Of a DNA stretch of 64,000 nt, positions 45,402 through 54,448 are shown piece by piece (within the stretch, counting starts at the first letter, position 1; each line of letters opens with the position of its first letter). Both the position numbers and the translations under genes were made by a program. This DNA is from Roridomyces roridus (taxonomy: Eukaryota > Basidiomycota > Agaricomycetes > Agaricales > Mycenaceae). The stretch spans positions 1,984,001-2,048,000 of the forward strand of contig JARKIF010000008.1 of NCBI GenBank assembly GCA_029378245.1, read 5' to 3'. The notes beneath the pieces were generated by a model. The model saw nothing but the letters and a program-made list of their open reading frames with translations. It was not told the DNA's origin and did no database searches.

Positions 45402-46542
45402 ATGAACACCCTCTCTCGACCTCTCCGTACTACGTTCAACCGCGGCCCGTTGGCTCTCCGGCACCGTCTTGCAGTTAAACCCACTTCCCTTCTCGTCCGT
45501 TCGGTGGCCAGCTACCCTGGTCTCAAGCCTGGAAGCGAGGACTTTGCGCATGCGAGGCAGAATATCAAGGAGGAGGCTTCGAACGCCACTTCCGACCTCG
45601 CGAAAGCTATCGCTGGAGGGAGCATTGGAGGAGAGAAATCTGGCTTTGTTAGTCCATTCACCCATTCATCCCGAAGGAACACCTGCTCATTTCATGCATA
45701 GATGGGAATTACAGGCGCAGTGGCTTCTGAAGTCCCGAAACCCGTCATGATGTTCGGTCTCGCGGGTGGGATTCCGTACGTCGGGGCGGCTGCTACGACA
45801 GTCTACCTCGCGCATCAAGCAGGTTTGGCTGCAGCCGGCTCGATGACTTCCATCGACCCCGGAGTCGCTATAACGATCCTCGACCAGGCGCTCAACGTGC
45901 AAGTGACCTATGGAGCCGTGATGCTTTCGTTCCTCGGGGCGTTGCATTGGGGAATGGAGTTTGCTGGGCTTGGAGGATATCAGGGGTATAAGCGTCTGGC
46001 GCTTGGGGCGGCCCCGGTTTTGTTTGCTTGGCCGACGTTGGCGCTGGATCCGACGATGGCGTTGGCGGCGCAGTGGGCGGGATTTACGGCGCTTTGGTGG
46101 GCTGATTCGCATGCGACTGTTGCCGGATGGAGTGAGTTCTTTCTTTCTCTTCTTCTTTTGAGATGCTGATGGTCTTGCAGCGCCCAAGTGGTATTCGCAG
46201 TATCGGTTCTATTTGTCCATCCTCACTGGGACTTGGTGCGTGTTTTTCTGGTGCTTCTTGCAGCCGCGTTTCTCATCATCCAATAGCATCCTTGGCTCTC
46301 TTGCGGGCATCACCTACTGGGGTCCCGTCGGCGGCCACGGCCTTCTTGACCACGAACTTCATCTCATCCGTGCGCAGCGCCAAGAGCTGTACGAGAAGCC
46401 CGAGGTGCGGTATGGGACGCAGATGACGATTACACCCGGGGACGAGAATTTCACGCGCTTGAGGAACACAAAGGATGTGGAGAAGGAGAAGGCGGAGAAG
46501 GAGGGAAAGAAGGAGGAGCATCATGACGAGGAGCAGCATTGA
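45402..46542 (+). CDS. DUF3429/TMEM69-like mitochondrial membrane protein
   Basis: The ATG at 45402 opens MNTLSRPLRTTFNRGPLALR, a presequence with many Arg and no acidic residue. A run of membrane helices follows: VMMFGLAGGIPYVGAAATTV, VTYGAVMLSFLGALHWGMEF, and APVLFAWPTLALD. YSQYRFYLSILTGT comes after an intron and is typical of the DUF3429 C-terminal helix. A charged tail ends KEEHHDEEQH at TGA 46542. Introns near 45649-45701, 46133-46180 and 46232-46286 join in frame. The human relative TMEM69 is of unknown function. Localisation to the inner membrane is inferred from the presequence and helices. Confidence 0.85.
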
Positions 46543-46674
46543 GCATTGAAAGCAATCAAGACCAAAAATGTACTCGTATAGTCCAAGTGTATTCTAATTT
46601 ATTGCAAGCATTAACCGAAGCGCTAGAAGTCTAAATGGCCGTCTGATATTCGCTGGTGGTGGAGATGCACGGAC

Positions 46675-48101
46675 ATGGACGGAGTAAAGGAACCAGATAT
46701 AACCTGGATAGAAATCGAGGCTCACCAAGCAATGGTGCAAATCTCCCTCCAGCCCGGTCTTGGCCCTCTCTCCACTAGGCCGTCCGACTACCAGAAACAG
46801 AGCAGCCTTGCCTTTGCAGTCCTCAACATCATATCACTCCCAGTCGAACTCCTGACCGAGATTTTCATTTGGTGCCTCCCCGATGGCCAATTATTCGTCA
46901 ACCCGAACCCGCTCGACGCGCCCCTCCTCCTGTGCAAGGTCTGCCGACTATGGAGACTCGTAGCACTCAATACACCGGAATTGTGGCAATCGCTGCTCGT
47001 CGTCCGACCCGGTGCGAATGACCCGCGCTTCCTCGAGCTCTGTCGGCTTTGGATCTCCCGGGCGACGACGTACCCGCTCTCTGTGAGACTAAACATCTCG
47101 GACAGAGGAAACCCGGACGCACTGTTCCGGACCATCGCTGACCTTGCGCCTCAATGGCGCAACATGGATTTGGGGCAGTATGTGTCCATCCTACCCAAGC
47201 TCGTGCCGCAGGAGGCGAGCTTCCCCGCCCTCGAGAGGCTGGCTATCACAGCCAACGACAGACACCCGTGTTCGTTCCTCGACGCGCCCAAGTTGCGTGA
47301 GGTATATGTGGATTTATCCACACATCCACGCCGCTGCTCCAGCTTCCATGGTCGCAGCTCACGACGTTCATGGCCGATTTCATCGACCTCGACCGCTGCA
47401 TGGCGGTTCTCAGCGAAACGCCCAACCTCGTCGACTGCACCGTCGTCCTCTCGGGCAACTCACCTGCCGGGATTCCCATTCCTCCCCTGCTGCACCTGCG
47501 CTCCCTCACGATATCCCTCTCCTTCTCCGTCAGCCCAGAGGACATTTACACCACCCTCCTCGACGGCCTGACTGCACCAGCCCTGCAGCACCTCACCCTC
47601 CGCTACGGGCGGAATCAATTCTTCGAAACCCCAACCCTGCTCTCCTTCATTGCACGCTCTGCAGCACCCTTGCAGACACTCGCGCTGTCCAGCCTCCCTG
47701 CAGACCTAATGGACTGCCTCCAGCGTACACCGTCCTTGACCCAGCTTCGCATCGACCTCCGTCCCGACGCAGACCGTGCTGCATTCTTCACGATGCTCCA
47801 AGGGCGCAGCAAGGAATTTCTTCCGTGCCTCGAGTCCCTACGCGTCGTGCTCTCGGGCGTCTCCGAGCCGGTGATGATTGGCGGAGCCATCCTTGAGATG
47901 CTCGTTTCGAGGTGGGAGGGGACTGCGGTTGCGAAATTGAGGGCGTTTCAGCTGGTTCATGAGCAGACGCCTGCGGCGCTGGATGAGGTGGGGAGTTTGA
48001 CGGAGAGGTCAGAGTATCGGCGGTTGAAGGCGGATGGGATGGAGTTGTTTGTGGGATCGCATGGGGCGTTTGTGGAGGCGTTTACTGAGCCTATTATTTG
48101 A
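46675..48101 (+). CDS. F-box/LRR-type protein with a frame change
   Basis: The ATG at 46675 opens MDGVKEPDITWIEIEAHQAM. The F-box reads NIISLPVELLTEIFIWCLPD with LCKVCRLWRLVALNTPELWQ, the usual basidiomycete form. The leucine-rich region continues to APKLREVYVD. The frame then changes around 47302-47342: the continuation LPWSQLTTFMADFIDLDRCM is in another frame to TGA 48099-48101. A 41-nt intron from GTATATG to CTCCAG would join GAG to CTT CCA in frame, but it is short and would delete a repeat strand. A single-base indel is the alternative. In the family the F-box binds Skp1 in SCF ubiquitin ligases. Substrate unknown. Confidence 0.72.
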
Positions 48102-48152
48102 GAGAGAGACCTGTAAAAATGTATATACCCTTCGGACGGAGGTCAAAAAAAC

Positions 48153-48545
48153 ATGTTTAATACTGCAGCGAGCGCTTTCGCCGTTTCGTGGACGAATTCC
48201 TGGAAAGGAACCCAGAGCATGGGAACACGCGCGATGGATGGCCAAGGAGAAACATGGACGAAGAGAGAGGTCTACGGGCGACTGATTCAGAGCAGAACTG
48301 GACATGCATTCATCGGTGAGTATACACTAGATTCGTGCCTACAAACGCGTCCCGTGTCAAGATGGATTCCAAACCAGGGTCCATGTACTACGGGACTGCG
48401 AACCATTGTGGTATCCTCCGCAAATCCTCCCCGACCATGGCCATCTCCATCCTGGGAACGCAGGAGGAATCAAAACGTTGGAGAAATTCCTCGGGGCGTC
48501 TGGAACCTTCACCAAGACAGGGGAACCGAGACGCGAGCAGAACGC
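48153..48545 (+). pseudogene. Decayed 3' end of a non-LTR (LINE) retrotransposon polyprotein
   Basis: Three frames, read in succession, give VSWTNSWKG...REVYGRLIQSRTGHAFIGEY, then QTRVHVLRDCEPL, then GGIKTLEKFLGASGTFTKTG. This order (RTGH....EY, a CCHC-like QTRxHxLxxC segment, and an LEKFLxASGAFTKTG end) is the C-terminus seen in fungal Tad/I-like LINE ORF2 proteins. No upstream reverse transcriptase is present, and the frame is broken at least twice. It is a 5'-truncated relic lying between the F-box gene and the glutaredoxin-like gene, and includes part of the latter's likely promoter. Confidence 0.7.
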
Positions 48546-48594
48546 GGACGATGAGGAAGGAGAGTTCGCCATCATCAAAAACTCATTTGATCTG

Positions 48595-48946
48595 ATGTCT
48601 CTTCGACTGATACCGCGTCTTACTCTTTTCTCTGGTGCAAACTGTCCCTTGTGCGAGGTACGAATTCCTCTCTCCTCTTACATCCATCCATCTTCTCACC
48701 CACCTGCCCACGCAGCTCGCGAAAATCGAACTGAATCGCGTCAGACAGCAGCGGCCGTTCCAACTCGAGACGATCGACATCCACGCGGCAGGAAACGCAG
48801 CGTGGAAGAAGAAATATGTGTATTGGATCCCGGCGTTGCACGTAGACGGAAAGGAAGTTGTGAAAGGACGGTGGGACGCGTCGGACGTGACCAAGGCGCT
48901 TGAGGAATGGGATTTGGAGAAAGAGAAGAAGGAGGAGGAGGAGTGA
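48595..48946 (+). CDS. Glutaredoxin-like (DUF836) thioredoxin-fold protein
   Basis: The ATG at 48595 gives MSLRLIPRLTLFSGANCPLCE with a CxxC motif (CPLC). An intron (48658-48717) then leads to LAKIELNRVRQQRPFQLETI, KKKYVYWIPALHVDGKEVVK (the cis-proline region) and KGRWDASDVTKALEEWDLEK, ending in an EEE tail before TGA 48944-48946. The length is about 95 residues, typical of the small fungal Ydr286c-like glutaredoxin-related family. It may be mitochondrial or cytosolic, and its redox role is inferred. The stop codon TGA shares its last base with the ATG of the next gene (TGATG), with no intergenic space. Confidence 0.85.
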
Positions 48947-49941
48947 TGGACGACGACGGGCAGACTCAAGACCAGGTAGATACTTTCTCCTTCTCGAAGG
49001 ATATTTATCGAGCTTCCAAACAGCTTCCCTCTCTCCCCTTCTACACCGACACTTCCCCAACATCATACTACGGCAACAACTGGCAGACTTCAGGCATTTA
49101 CATCCGCAACGTCATCGACCCCAGCTCGGCAGACATCTGCGCCCTCGGTGAACCCCCCGAACCAATTCCAGACGCATACGCCGCAGCCGCGCCTAGATGC
49201 TTCAACTGCTCCGCCACGACACACGTCCTTTCTGCGTGCCCAAACCCAGTCGACAAGGCACTCGTCGCACTTTCACGGCAGATCTACGACTTTGAGCATG
49301 CAAGCCAGGATGGGACGCCTCGCAGCTTGAGGGAGGTGGCGGAGCGGATTGAGCGGGCTGGATGGGCGGGCAGCGGCGGATTCGTCCCTGGTGAGGTCAG
49401 CGCCGATCTGAGGCACGCTTTGCGGGGTGACTATGAATGGCTGGAGAATATGGCGATTTGGGGCTACCCGCCTGGTTGGGTGTCTGCCGTCGATCCACGC
49501 GTCCGAATGCAGGCGCGAATAATGCGGGAAAGAGACCCTGCGGCAGACGAAGAGGAGGAGGAGGAGGAAGTGATGAAAATATGGGGCGAGGATGGCGAGG
49601 AAGAAGTTTTGATTTCTGGGCAGTGGGCAGGCGAGAAACGTGATACCGAGGCCGAGACGCAAAATGAAGGCGAGCTAAAACGATGGGCCCGTTATCCATC
49701 GACACACTTTGCTTGGGACCGTCTGACGGTGTACAACGGTGTTCTGCTCAGCCAACGCCAACGCCTTCGTCCTCCCCCAATGCAGCCACCTGAGCCGACT
49801 GGCCCACCTCCACCCCAGCCCCCGCCCGCCGCCTCCACCGTTGCTAGTAAATCAATTCCCTGCACCCATTTATCATGGCTACTCTTACGCGCCTCATACC
49901 CAACATACATGGCCTTCTCAGCACACATTGGTTTCGCATAA
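48946..49941 (+). CDS. Zinc-knuckle and PSP-domain protein (ZCCHC8-like)
   Basis: The first ATG (48946-48948) gives MDDDGQTQDQVDTFSFSKDI. The conserved part has YYGNNWQTSGIYIRN, then a CCHC knuckle CFNCSATTHVLSAC, then the PSP motif: GFVPGEVSADLRHALRGDYE with IWGYPPGWVS. An acidic run and a proline-rich stretch follow. The frame that contains the domains ends at 49941. Another frame from about 49825 ends MEMDLSD at 49984 and looks more like a natural acidic C-terminus, so a one-base shift in the proline-coding run is possible. ZCCHC8 is a partner of the exosome-linked NEXT complex and PSP proteins bind splicing factor SF3b. Nuclear RNA processing is therefore a reasonable expectation, not shown here. 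Confidence 0.82.
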   Translation: MDDDGQTQDQVDTFSFSKDIYRASKQLPSLPFYTDTSPTSYYGNNWQTSGIYIRNVIDPSSADICALGEPPEPIPDAYAAAAPRCFNCSATTHVLSACPNPVDKALVALSRQIYDFEHASQDGTPRSLREVAERIERAGWAGSGGFVPGEVSADLRHALRGDYEWLENMAIWGYPPGWVSAVDPRVRMQARIMRERDPAADEEEEEEEVMKIWGEDGEEEVLISGQWAGEKRDTEAETQNEGELKRWARYPSTHFAWDRLTVYNGVLLSQRQRLRPPPMQPPEPTGPPPPQPPPAASTVASKSIPCTHLSWLLLRASYPTYMAFSAHIGFA

Positions 49942-50028
49942 GGAGGAAGATGAAGAGGAAATGGAAATGGATCTTTCGGATTGAAATTATCATCAATTTT
50001 ATTCGTACGAGAATGTGAATATCGAGTT

Positions 50029-51645
50029 CTACAGTTCATCGTCCCGCACCTTGTCCTCCTCCTCCCCCGACTTTGACTTTGGCGGCGTCGTCCCCAACAA
50101 GCCAGCCAAATTACCGATCGCCATTCTGTTAACCTCTTTGTTCTCCCGAGCGAATCGAGCATACACGTCTGGTGATGGGGGAGGAGGCCTCCTCTGGAAC
50201 GGGAACGAACCATTCTGCATCTTGGCGGGATTCGAAAGCGAACCAGAGAACGTCTGTCCCTCCGACGCAAACCTCGCACTGGCACTCTGCGCCCTCGGTG
50301 CAGCCCGCGAACGCATCTGCTCCTGGCTCTCAATCGCCACATACTGCCTCGTCCCAGGTGTATACGGATTCGCACGCTGCATGCTCTCCGAAGGACTCAC
50401 AGCCTGCACCCGCAGATCCACACCCACACCATCGAGTCCCTGTGCTTTAGGTCCTACGACGCGCGGCACACGTCTCAGGTTGAGTGCTTTGGCGCCTTTG
50501 GGTCGTAATTCAGCGACGGCGTTGGGCCAGCGGTCACGGTCGACGGCGGGGTCCATGAGGGGTTCTTTTCCGGCCGAGTCGGCGCGTCGGATCAAGGCGG
50601 CGATACCTGCGAAGGAGGCGATGTATTGTGGGCCGAGCTCGGGCGTTGGGTCGTGTGCGACGGTGGCACCGGCAGCAGCTTGGCCGTCGAAACGACCCGT
50701 GGAGTTGTCGCGCTGGAGAACGATACCGGGCTTGGGTTTCATGCGAAGGACGGTGTCCATGTCGGACGGATGGGTGTATTGCAGGGCACCATTTCGGTGC
50801 GGCTGAGGCTGTATTTTACGCGTCGTCCTGTACTCGGCTTCGGTTTGCTCGGCAAGGAAGAGGCGGTAGTGGGGTGCTCCGGGCAGACGGGCAATCTGGA
50901 GAAGTGAGAGACCTGCGAGAGGAATCTCCAAAGGTGCAGCCGTGCCGGCCAATTCTGCTTCCTTTTTAGCTTGTTCCTGCCTCTCTTGCGCCCGTGCAAT
51001 GTATTGTTGGAATGCTGGACGCAGGGACCGCATCTTGGCAAGGTAGCGCTTGAACTCGAGTGGCGACATGGACTCGACATTCGGGATGACCGCAGAGGGC
51101 GACGACCTCCGCTCATGGCCGTATGCACCAGGGCCCCCGTTCCCCAACGATTTTAATGGAATGTTTTCAGCAGTTTTGGGCACGTCTTCCTCGGGTTTGG
51201 GGACAGCAGCGTTGTCAGACTGCTCGGGAGGAGCGTCCCACACGTGTGGTGAAAACTCCGAGTCGATGAGCCAGTTGCTACGCGCAGGGCCAAGCACCTG
51301 AGACCAAGCGCTACTCTGTTCCGCAGTGGGACGCACATCGAGCTCCTCCATGCGCCGTATGAAGCGAACTTGGTCCTCGGCGTTGTCCCACTCGACGTAG
51401 TGCTGTCGCGCCTCCCATGTCTTGATGGTGATGAACGAGTTTCTCTTGCGCTGCGTGATAGGCCGTTTGAGACCCCAGTAGCCGCGCTCTACGAACTGTT
51501 TCGGGGAGTAGTAGGTTTTTCGTATTTGGGGGTCGAATGTGGCGAAGCGAGAGTTTCGCAGTAGCTGAGCAAAAGGCGATGCAGGAGCGACTGCAGAGCT
51601 CAGCGCCGCCGATGTAGACGCGGCGCTGGCAGCAGAAAGGGCCAT
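50029..51645 (-). CDS. MRP51: Mitochondrial small-subunit ribosomal protein Mrp51 (bS1m-like)
   Basis: A single uninterrupted frame from ATG 51643-51645 reads MALSAASAASTSAALSSAVA, a presequence-like N-terminus, then LLRNSRFATFDPQIRKTYYS and GYWGLKRPITQRKRNSFITI, which match the Mrp51 family signature (GLKRPL followed by a basic stretch). The middle has HYVEWDNAEDQVRFIRRMEE. The C-terminal half is basic and proline-rich, ending DKVRDDEL. The protein is 538 residues, longer than the yeast protein but normal for filamentous fungi. The absence of introns contrasts with most neighbours. It acts in the mitoribosome near the mRNA entry side. No start ambiguity was found. Confidence 0.85.
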   Translation of the reverse strand: MALSAASAASTSAALSSAVAPASPFAQLLRNSRFATFDPQIRKTYYSPKQFVERGYWGLKRPITQRKRNSFITIKTWEARQHYVEWDNAEDQVRFIRRMEELDVRPTAEQSSAWSQVLGPARSNWLIDSEFSPHVWDAPPEQSDNAAVPKPEEDVPKTAENIPLKSLGNGGPGAYGHERRSSPSAVIPNVESMSPLEFKRYLAKMRSLRPAFQQYIARAQERQEQAKKEAELAGTAAPLEIPLAGLSLLQIARLPGAPHYRLFLAEQTEAEYRTTRKIQPQPHRNGALQYTHPSDMDTVLRMKPKPGIVLQRDNSTGRFDGQAAAGATVAHDPTPELGPQYIASFAGIAALIRRADSAGKEPLMDPAVDRDRWPNAVAELRPKGAKALNLRRVPRVVGPKAQGLDGVGVDLRVQAVSPSESMQRANPYTPGTRQYVAIESQEQMRSRAAPRAQSASARFASEGQTFSGSLSNPAKMQNGSFPFQRRPPPPSPDVYARFARENKEVNRMAIGNLAGLLGTTPPKSKSGEEEDKVRDDEL

Positions 51646-52259
51646 CCGGGGTGAAAGGGACAGAAAATGTTTATGTGGAACGGCACAGAGATGGTGGGAA
51701 CCGGATCAGACGCGACAGGTATAAAGGACAGAAAATTTCGGCAAAGCCTCTTTCTTTCAAACCACGACGTCCAAATTACTATCCCTCCTCCGCCATCGCG
51801 CACTACTCGCAAGGAAGGATGGTCCAGACAAACGTCGGAGAGCATACCATCGGACTCTCAAAAACAATCTTTGCTGAATGCTCTTCCCACTGGTCGAGGG
51901 GCGAGGACGCAGGATCACCTGGAGTTGTCCTACATTCCTTCATGCTTCATGTACTACTACGTAGTTTTAATGTGAGTCATTTGTCGTCGAATACCTTCCC
52001 CTTCTCTTCCACATTATCGTATACGCCGACGATGAAAAAACTGGTAAAGACACGCACCCTGGTTCTACGAGAATTCCCGCAGGTGGCGGGCGCATAGGAT
52101 GATTCCTAGTCGCGAGGGGTGCGGATGGAGAGTTTAAGGCGAGGCTGAGGCGTATCCGAAACTTTACTTTTCCGTGTCGTCTGGTCACTGCATTCGACTG
52201 ACACTCCTCCAGGCTGATCCTTCCCAAGGGAATTGAGACAATTGGATGCATTATGGTGA
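51646..52259. other. Intergenic region
   Basis: About 600 bp between the Mrp51 start and the arm B boundary. It holds the Mrp51 promoter. No coding sequence was recognised. Confidence 0.5.
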
Positions 52260-52616
52260 GCAATTACTACTACTACTACACACACTACCCATGTATTTTC
52301 ATAATTATATGCTGTTTTTTTCTTTTCTTTTCGAGTCTACTGGCCATACTTGCACCACAACGACGCGCTTCAACTGGCTCTCTCCCCCGTTATCCTGTTT
52401 TTACTTTCCTCTTCGACGGCCATACTTGCACCAGAAGCGGACCTGCATGACGTTGCTCGGAGGAGGGGGCGCGGACGAGGCAGAGGTAGCGTCATTCTCG
52501 GAAGGTTCGCGGTCACGCTTCCATTGCAGTGAGCAACTACTACTAGTACAGCGTACGATTTTTAGCATTATATGATGTTTTTATCATCTCCTGAGAATCC
52601 ACACTCGCCTGAGGCC
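52260..52616. repeat. Arm B 3' flank with internal tandem duplication
   Basis: Beyond the pseudokinase stop, sequence matches 22004-22340 in reverse complement. Within it GGCCATACTTGCACCA occurs twice (near 52342 and 52420), each after a TTCGA-type run, so arm B has gained a local duplication or arm A lost one unit. Confidence 0.65.
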
Positions 52617-54175
52617 TTAATAAGTCCAGCCCAATTCATTACACCTCCGGCGCCACAGTATGCGCAACTCTCGCATGGCGCGCTTCACCCTGCTCTGGTT
52701 AACGTCAGGAGGAGGCGCGAAGGAGCCGCAGGTAGCGCCGTTGGCCGCGACGGCGGGTGCAGCTCCTAGGATGCTTGGGTCATCCGCAGGATGAGAGGTG
52801 CGATAGGCTGCCTCATGCGACTGGGATGACAACGAGTGCCATTCGGAGTCATCTGACGACGACAAGCTCGAGTCGGATCCAAAGTAGACCTCCGAGTCCG
52901 GTGCGGTGGGGAAGGGTAATGCAGAGTCAAAGTCGGAGGGAACGTGCGGGTATGTGTATATGGGAATGTCCGACCGCCGGGGTTTAAGAGGACCACTGCG
53001 TTGAAACGCAGGCCTGTACTTGTGCTTGTCCAAGATACACTGGGGAACACCCGGAGGGAGCTGCTCCATCCACACCTCGGGAGGCGCAGGGTAAGGTGGG
53101 AGCCCCTCGATGCGTCCTGGACCTCTCCACCAAACCTGTTTGCGAACAACCAGGGCCGCCGTGTGCACATCGATCTCGTCGACGTACAGGTCGTCCAACT
53201 TCTGCACCTGCTCGTTGAACTCCAACAAAGAGGGCCGCTCCGCAGGTTCGAGGGTGAAGAAGCGCGAACAGAGCCTGGCGAAGGGGAAGGAGATTGGGAA
53301 GCGGTCGCGGAGGTATCTCTTCCGATGACGGAGGAAGATATCGTAGCGAACGTCCTCTACGGGACGCGCAGAGTACCAAACGGCCTGTCTGGTAATCATG
53401 TTGAAGAGTGTAACACCCATGGCCCAATAGTCGCTGCGTGCAGCACTGTAGGAGCCAGGGCCAGCGCCCAGGTCAAAGGATTCTGAGACGGGTGTAAGTC
53501 GTTGACGCAGGAATGATAGGAGAACGTACCAGGCGTCATGTAGGCCGCCGTACCAAAACCAAGCTGCTCATTGATATCCTCCGTGGTCGCCAGCCCAAAG
53601 TCGGTGAGACAGGGGTTGCAGCCCCAGTAATCGACGAGGACGTGAGACGGCTTGATATTTCTGTGATAAACGCCCTGCTTGTGGCAGAAGAGAACAGCGT
53701 CGGTGAGCTGGCCAAACGTGCGCTTGATCAGGGCGGAATTGCGCTGGTAAACACCAGACCTGATGGCGTGGACGAGGGTACCCATGGCTTGAAAGTCCAT
53801 GACGAGGAAAAAGTAGCCCCTCTCCACGAAATGGCCGTGGAGGGAGACCACGTTGGGATGGCTGGAGACGCGGGAGTGCATGGCAAACTCGCGCTCGTAC
53901 ATCGCCGGGTCCTCCTCGTAGGATTTGGGTTTGCGCAGAATCTTGACCGCCCACACTTTGTTGACCACGGAGGAGGATGAGGAGAACGAGGACGAAGCCG
54001 CCGATGACCACGACGAGCGCCGGGAGGAGGGGTCAGAGTCGGGGTCTACTTCGCCAGTTTCGACGGCCTTGTAGAGCTTGGCATACGACTCGGCGCCGAT
54101 GAACTTTTCGAGGTAGAGAGTACCGGCGTCGACGTAGTCGCCTGTGATTTCGGGAAGACGTTTGATAACAGGCAT
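52617..54175 (-). CDS. Protein kinase-like protein with degenerate catalytic loop (pseudokinase), copy B
   Basis: The ATG at 54173-54175 opens MPVIKRLPEITGDYVDAGTL. Kinase features: subdomain II lysine WAVKILRK, alphaC Glu probably in YEREFAMHS, hinge MDFQAMGTLV, catalytic loop YHRNIKPSHVLV (53657-53665 encodes HRN), and LTDFGLATTE. An intron near 53484-53533 joins to ESFDLGAGPGSYSAARSDYW, then the C-lobe RFFTLEPAERPSLLEF. In the loop Asp of HRD is Asn and the Asn of KPxxN is His, so phosphotransfer is unlikely although Lys and DFG remain. The tail is serine-rich (SDSSLSSSDDSE). Frame is open to TAA at 52617-52619. A signalling or scaffold role is inferred. Confidence 0.85.
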
Positions 54176-54448
54176 TGTGAGACAGTAGTGGTTGTGGTGG
54201 TAGACGAGAGAGAAGCAGTGAGGTTAGGAGTCGAAAGTGCTCGCTTTTTATGGGTTAGAGAAGTGAGACACTCCTATTCCGCGGAAGCAGTCCAGACGCA
54301 TCTGGTCCCGCGGGAGGAGATCTAGGCCAGAGTCTACTCCTGAATGCATGGTGGACGAAGAGAAAGAAAGGGTTGATGTTTGGCTGAGATGCTGATGCAC
54401 AACATTCGGTGATGCGGGAACAAGATATTTTATTTGAAGTGGTCTACT
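54176..54448 (-). promoter_or_regulatory. Duplicated promoter of pseudokinase copy B
   Basis: Reading on minus, sequence from the OYE stop to the pseudokinase ATG matches 20176-20447. It includes a TATA-like CATAAAAAGCG (CTTAAAAAGCG in arm A), a CT-rich stretch TGCTTCTCTCTC, and CACTACTGTCTCACA before ATG. Confidence 0.65.
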
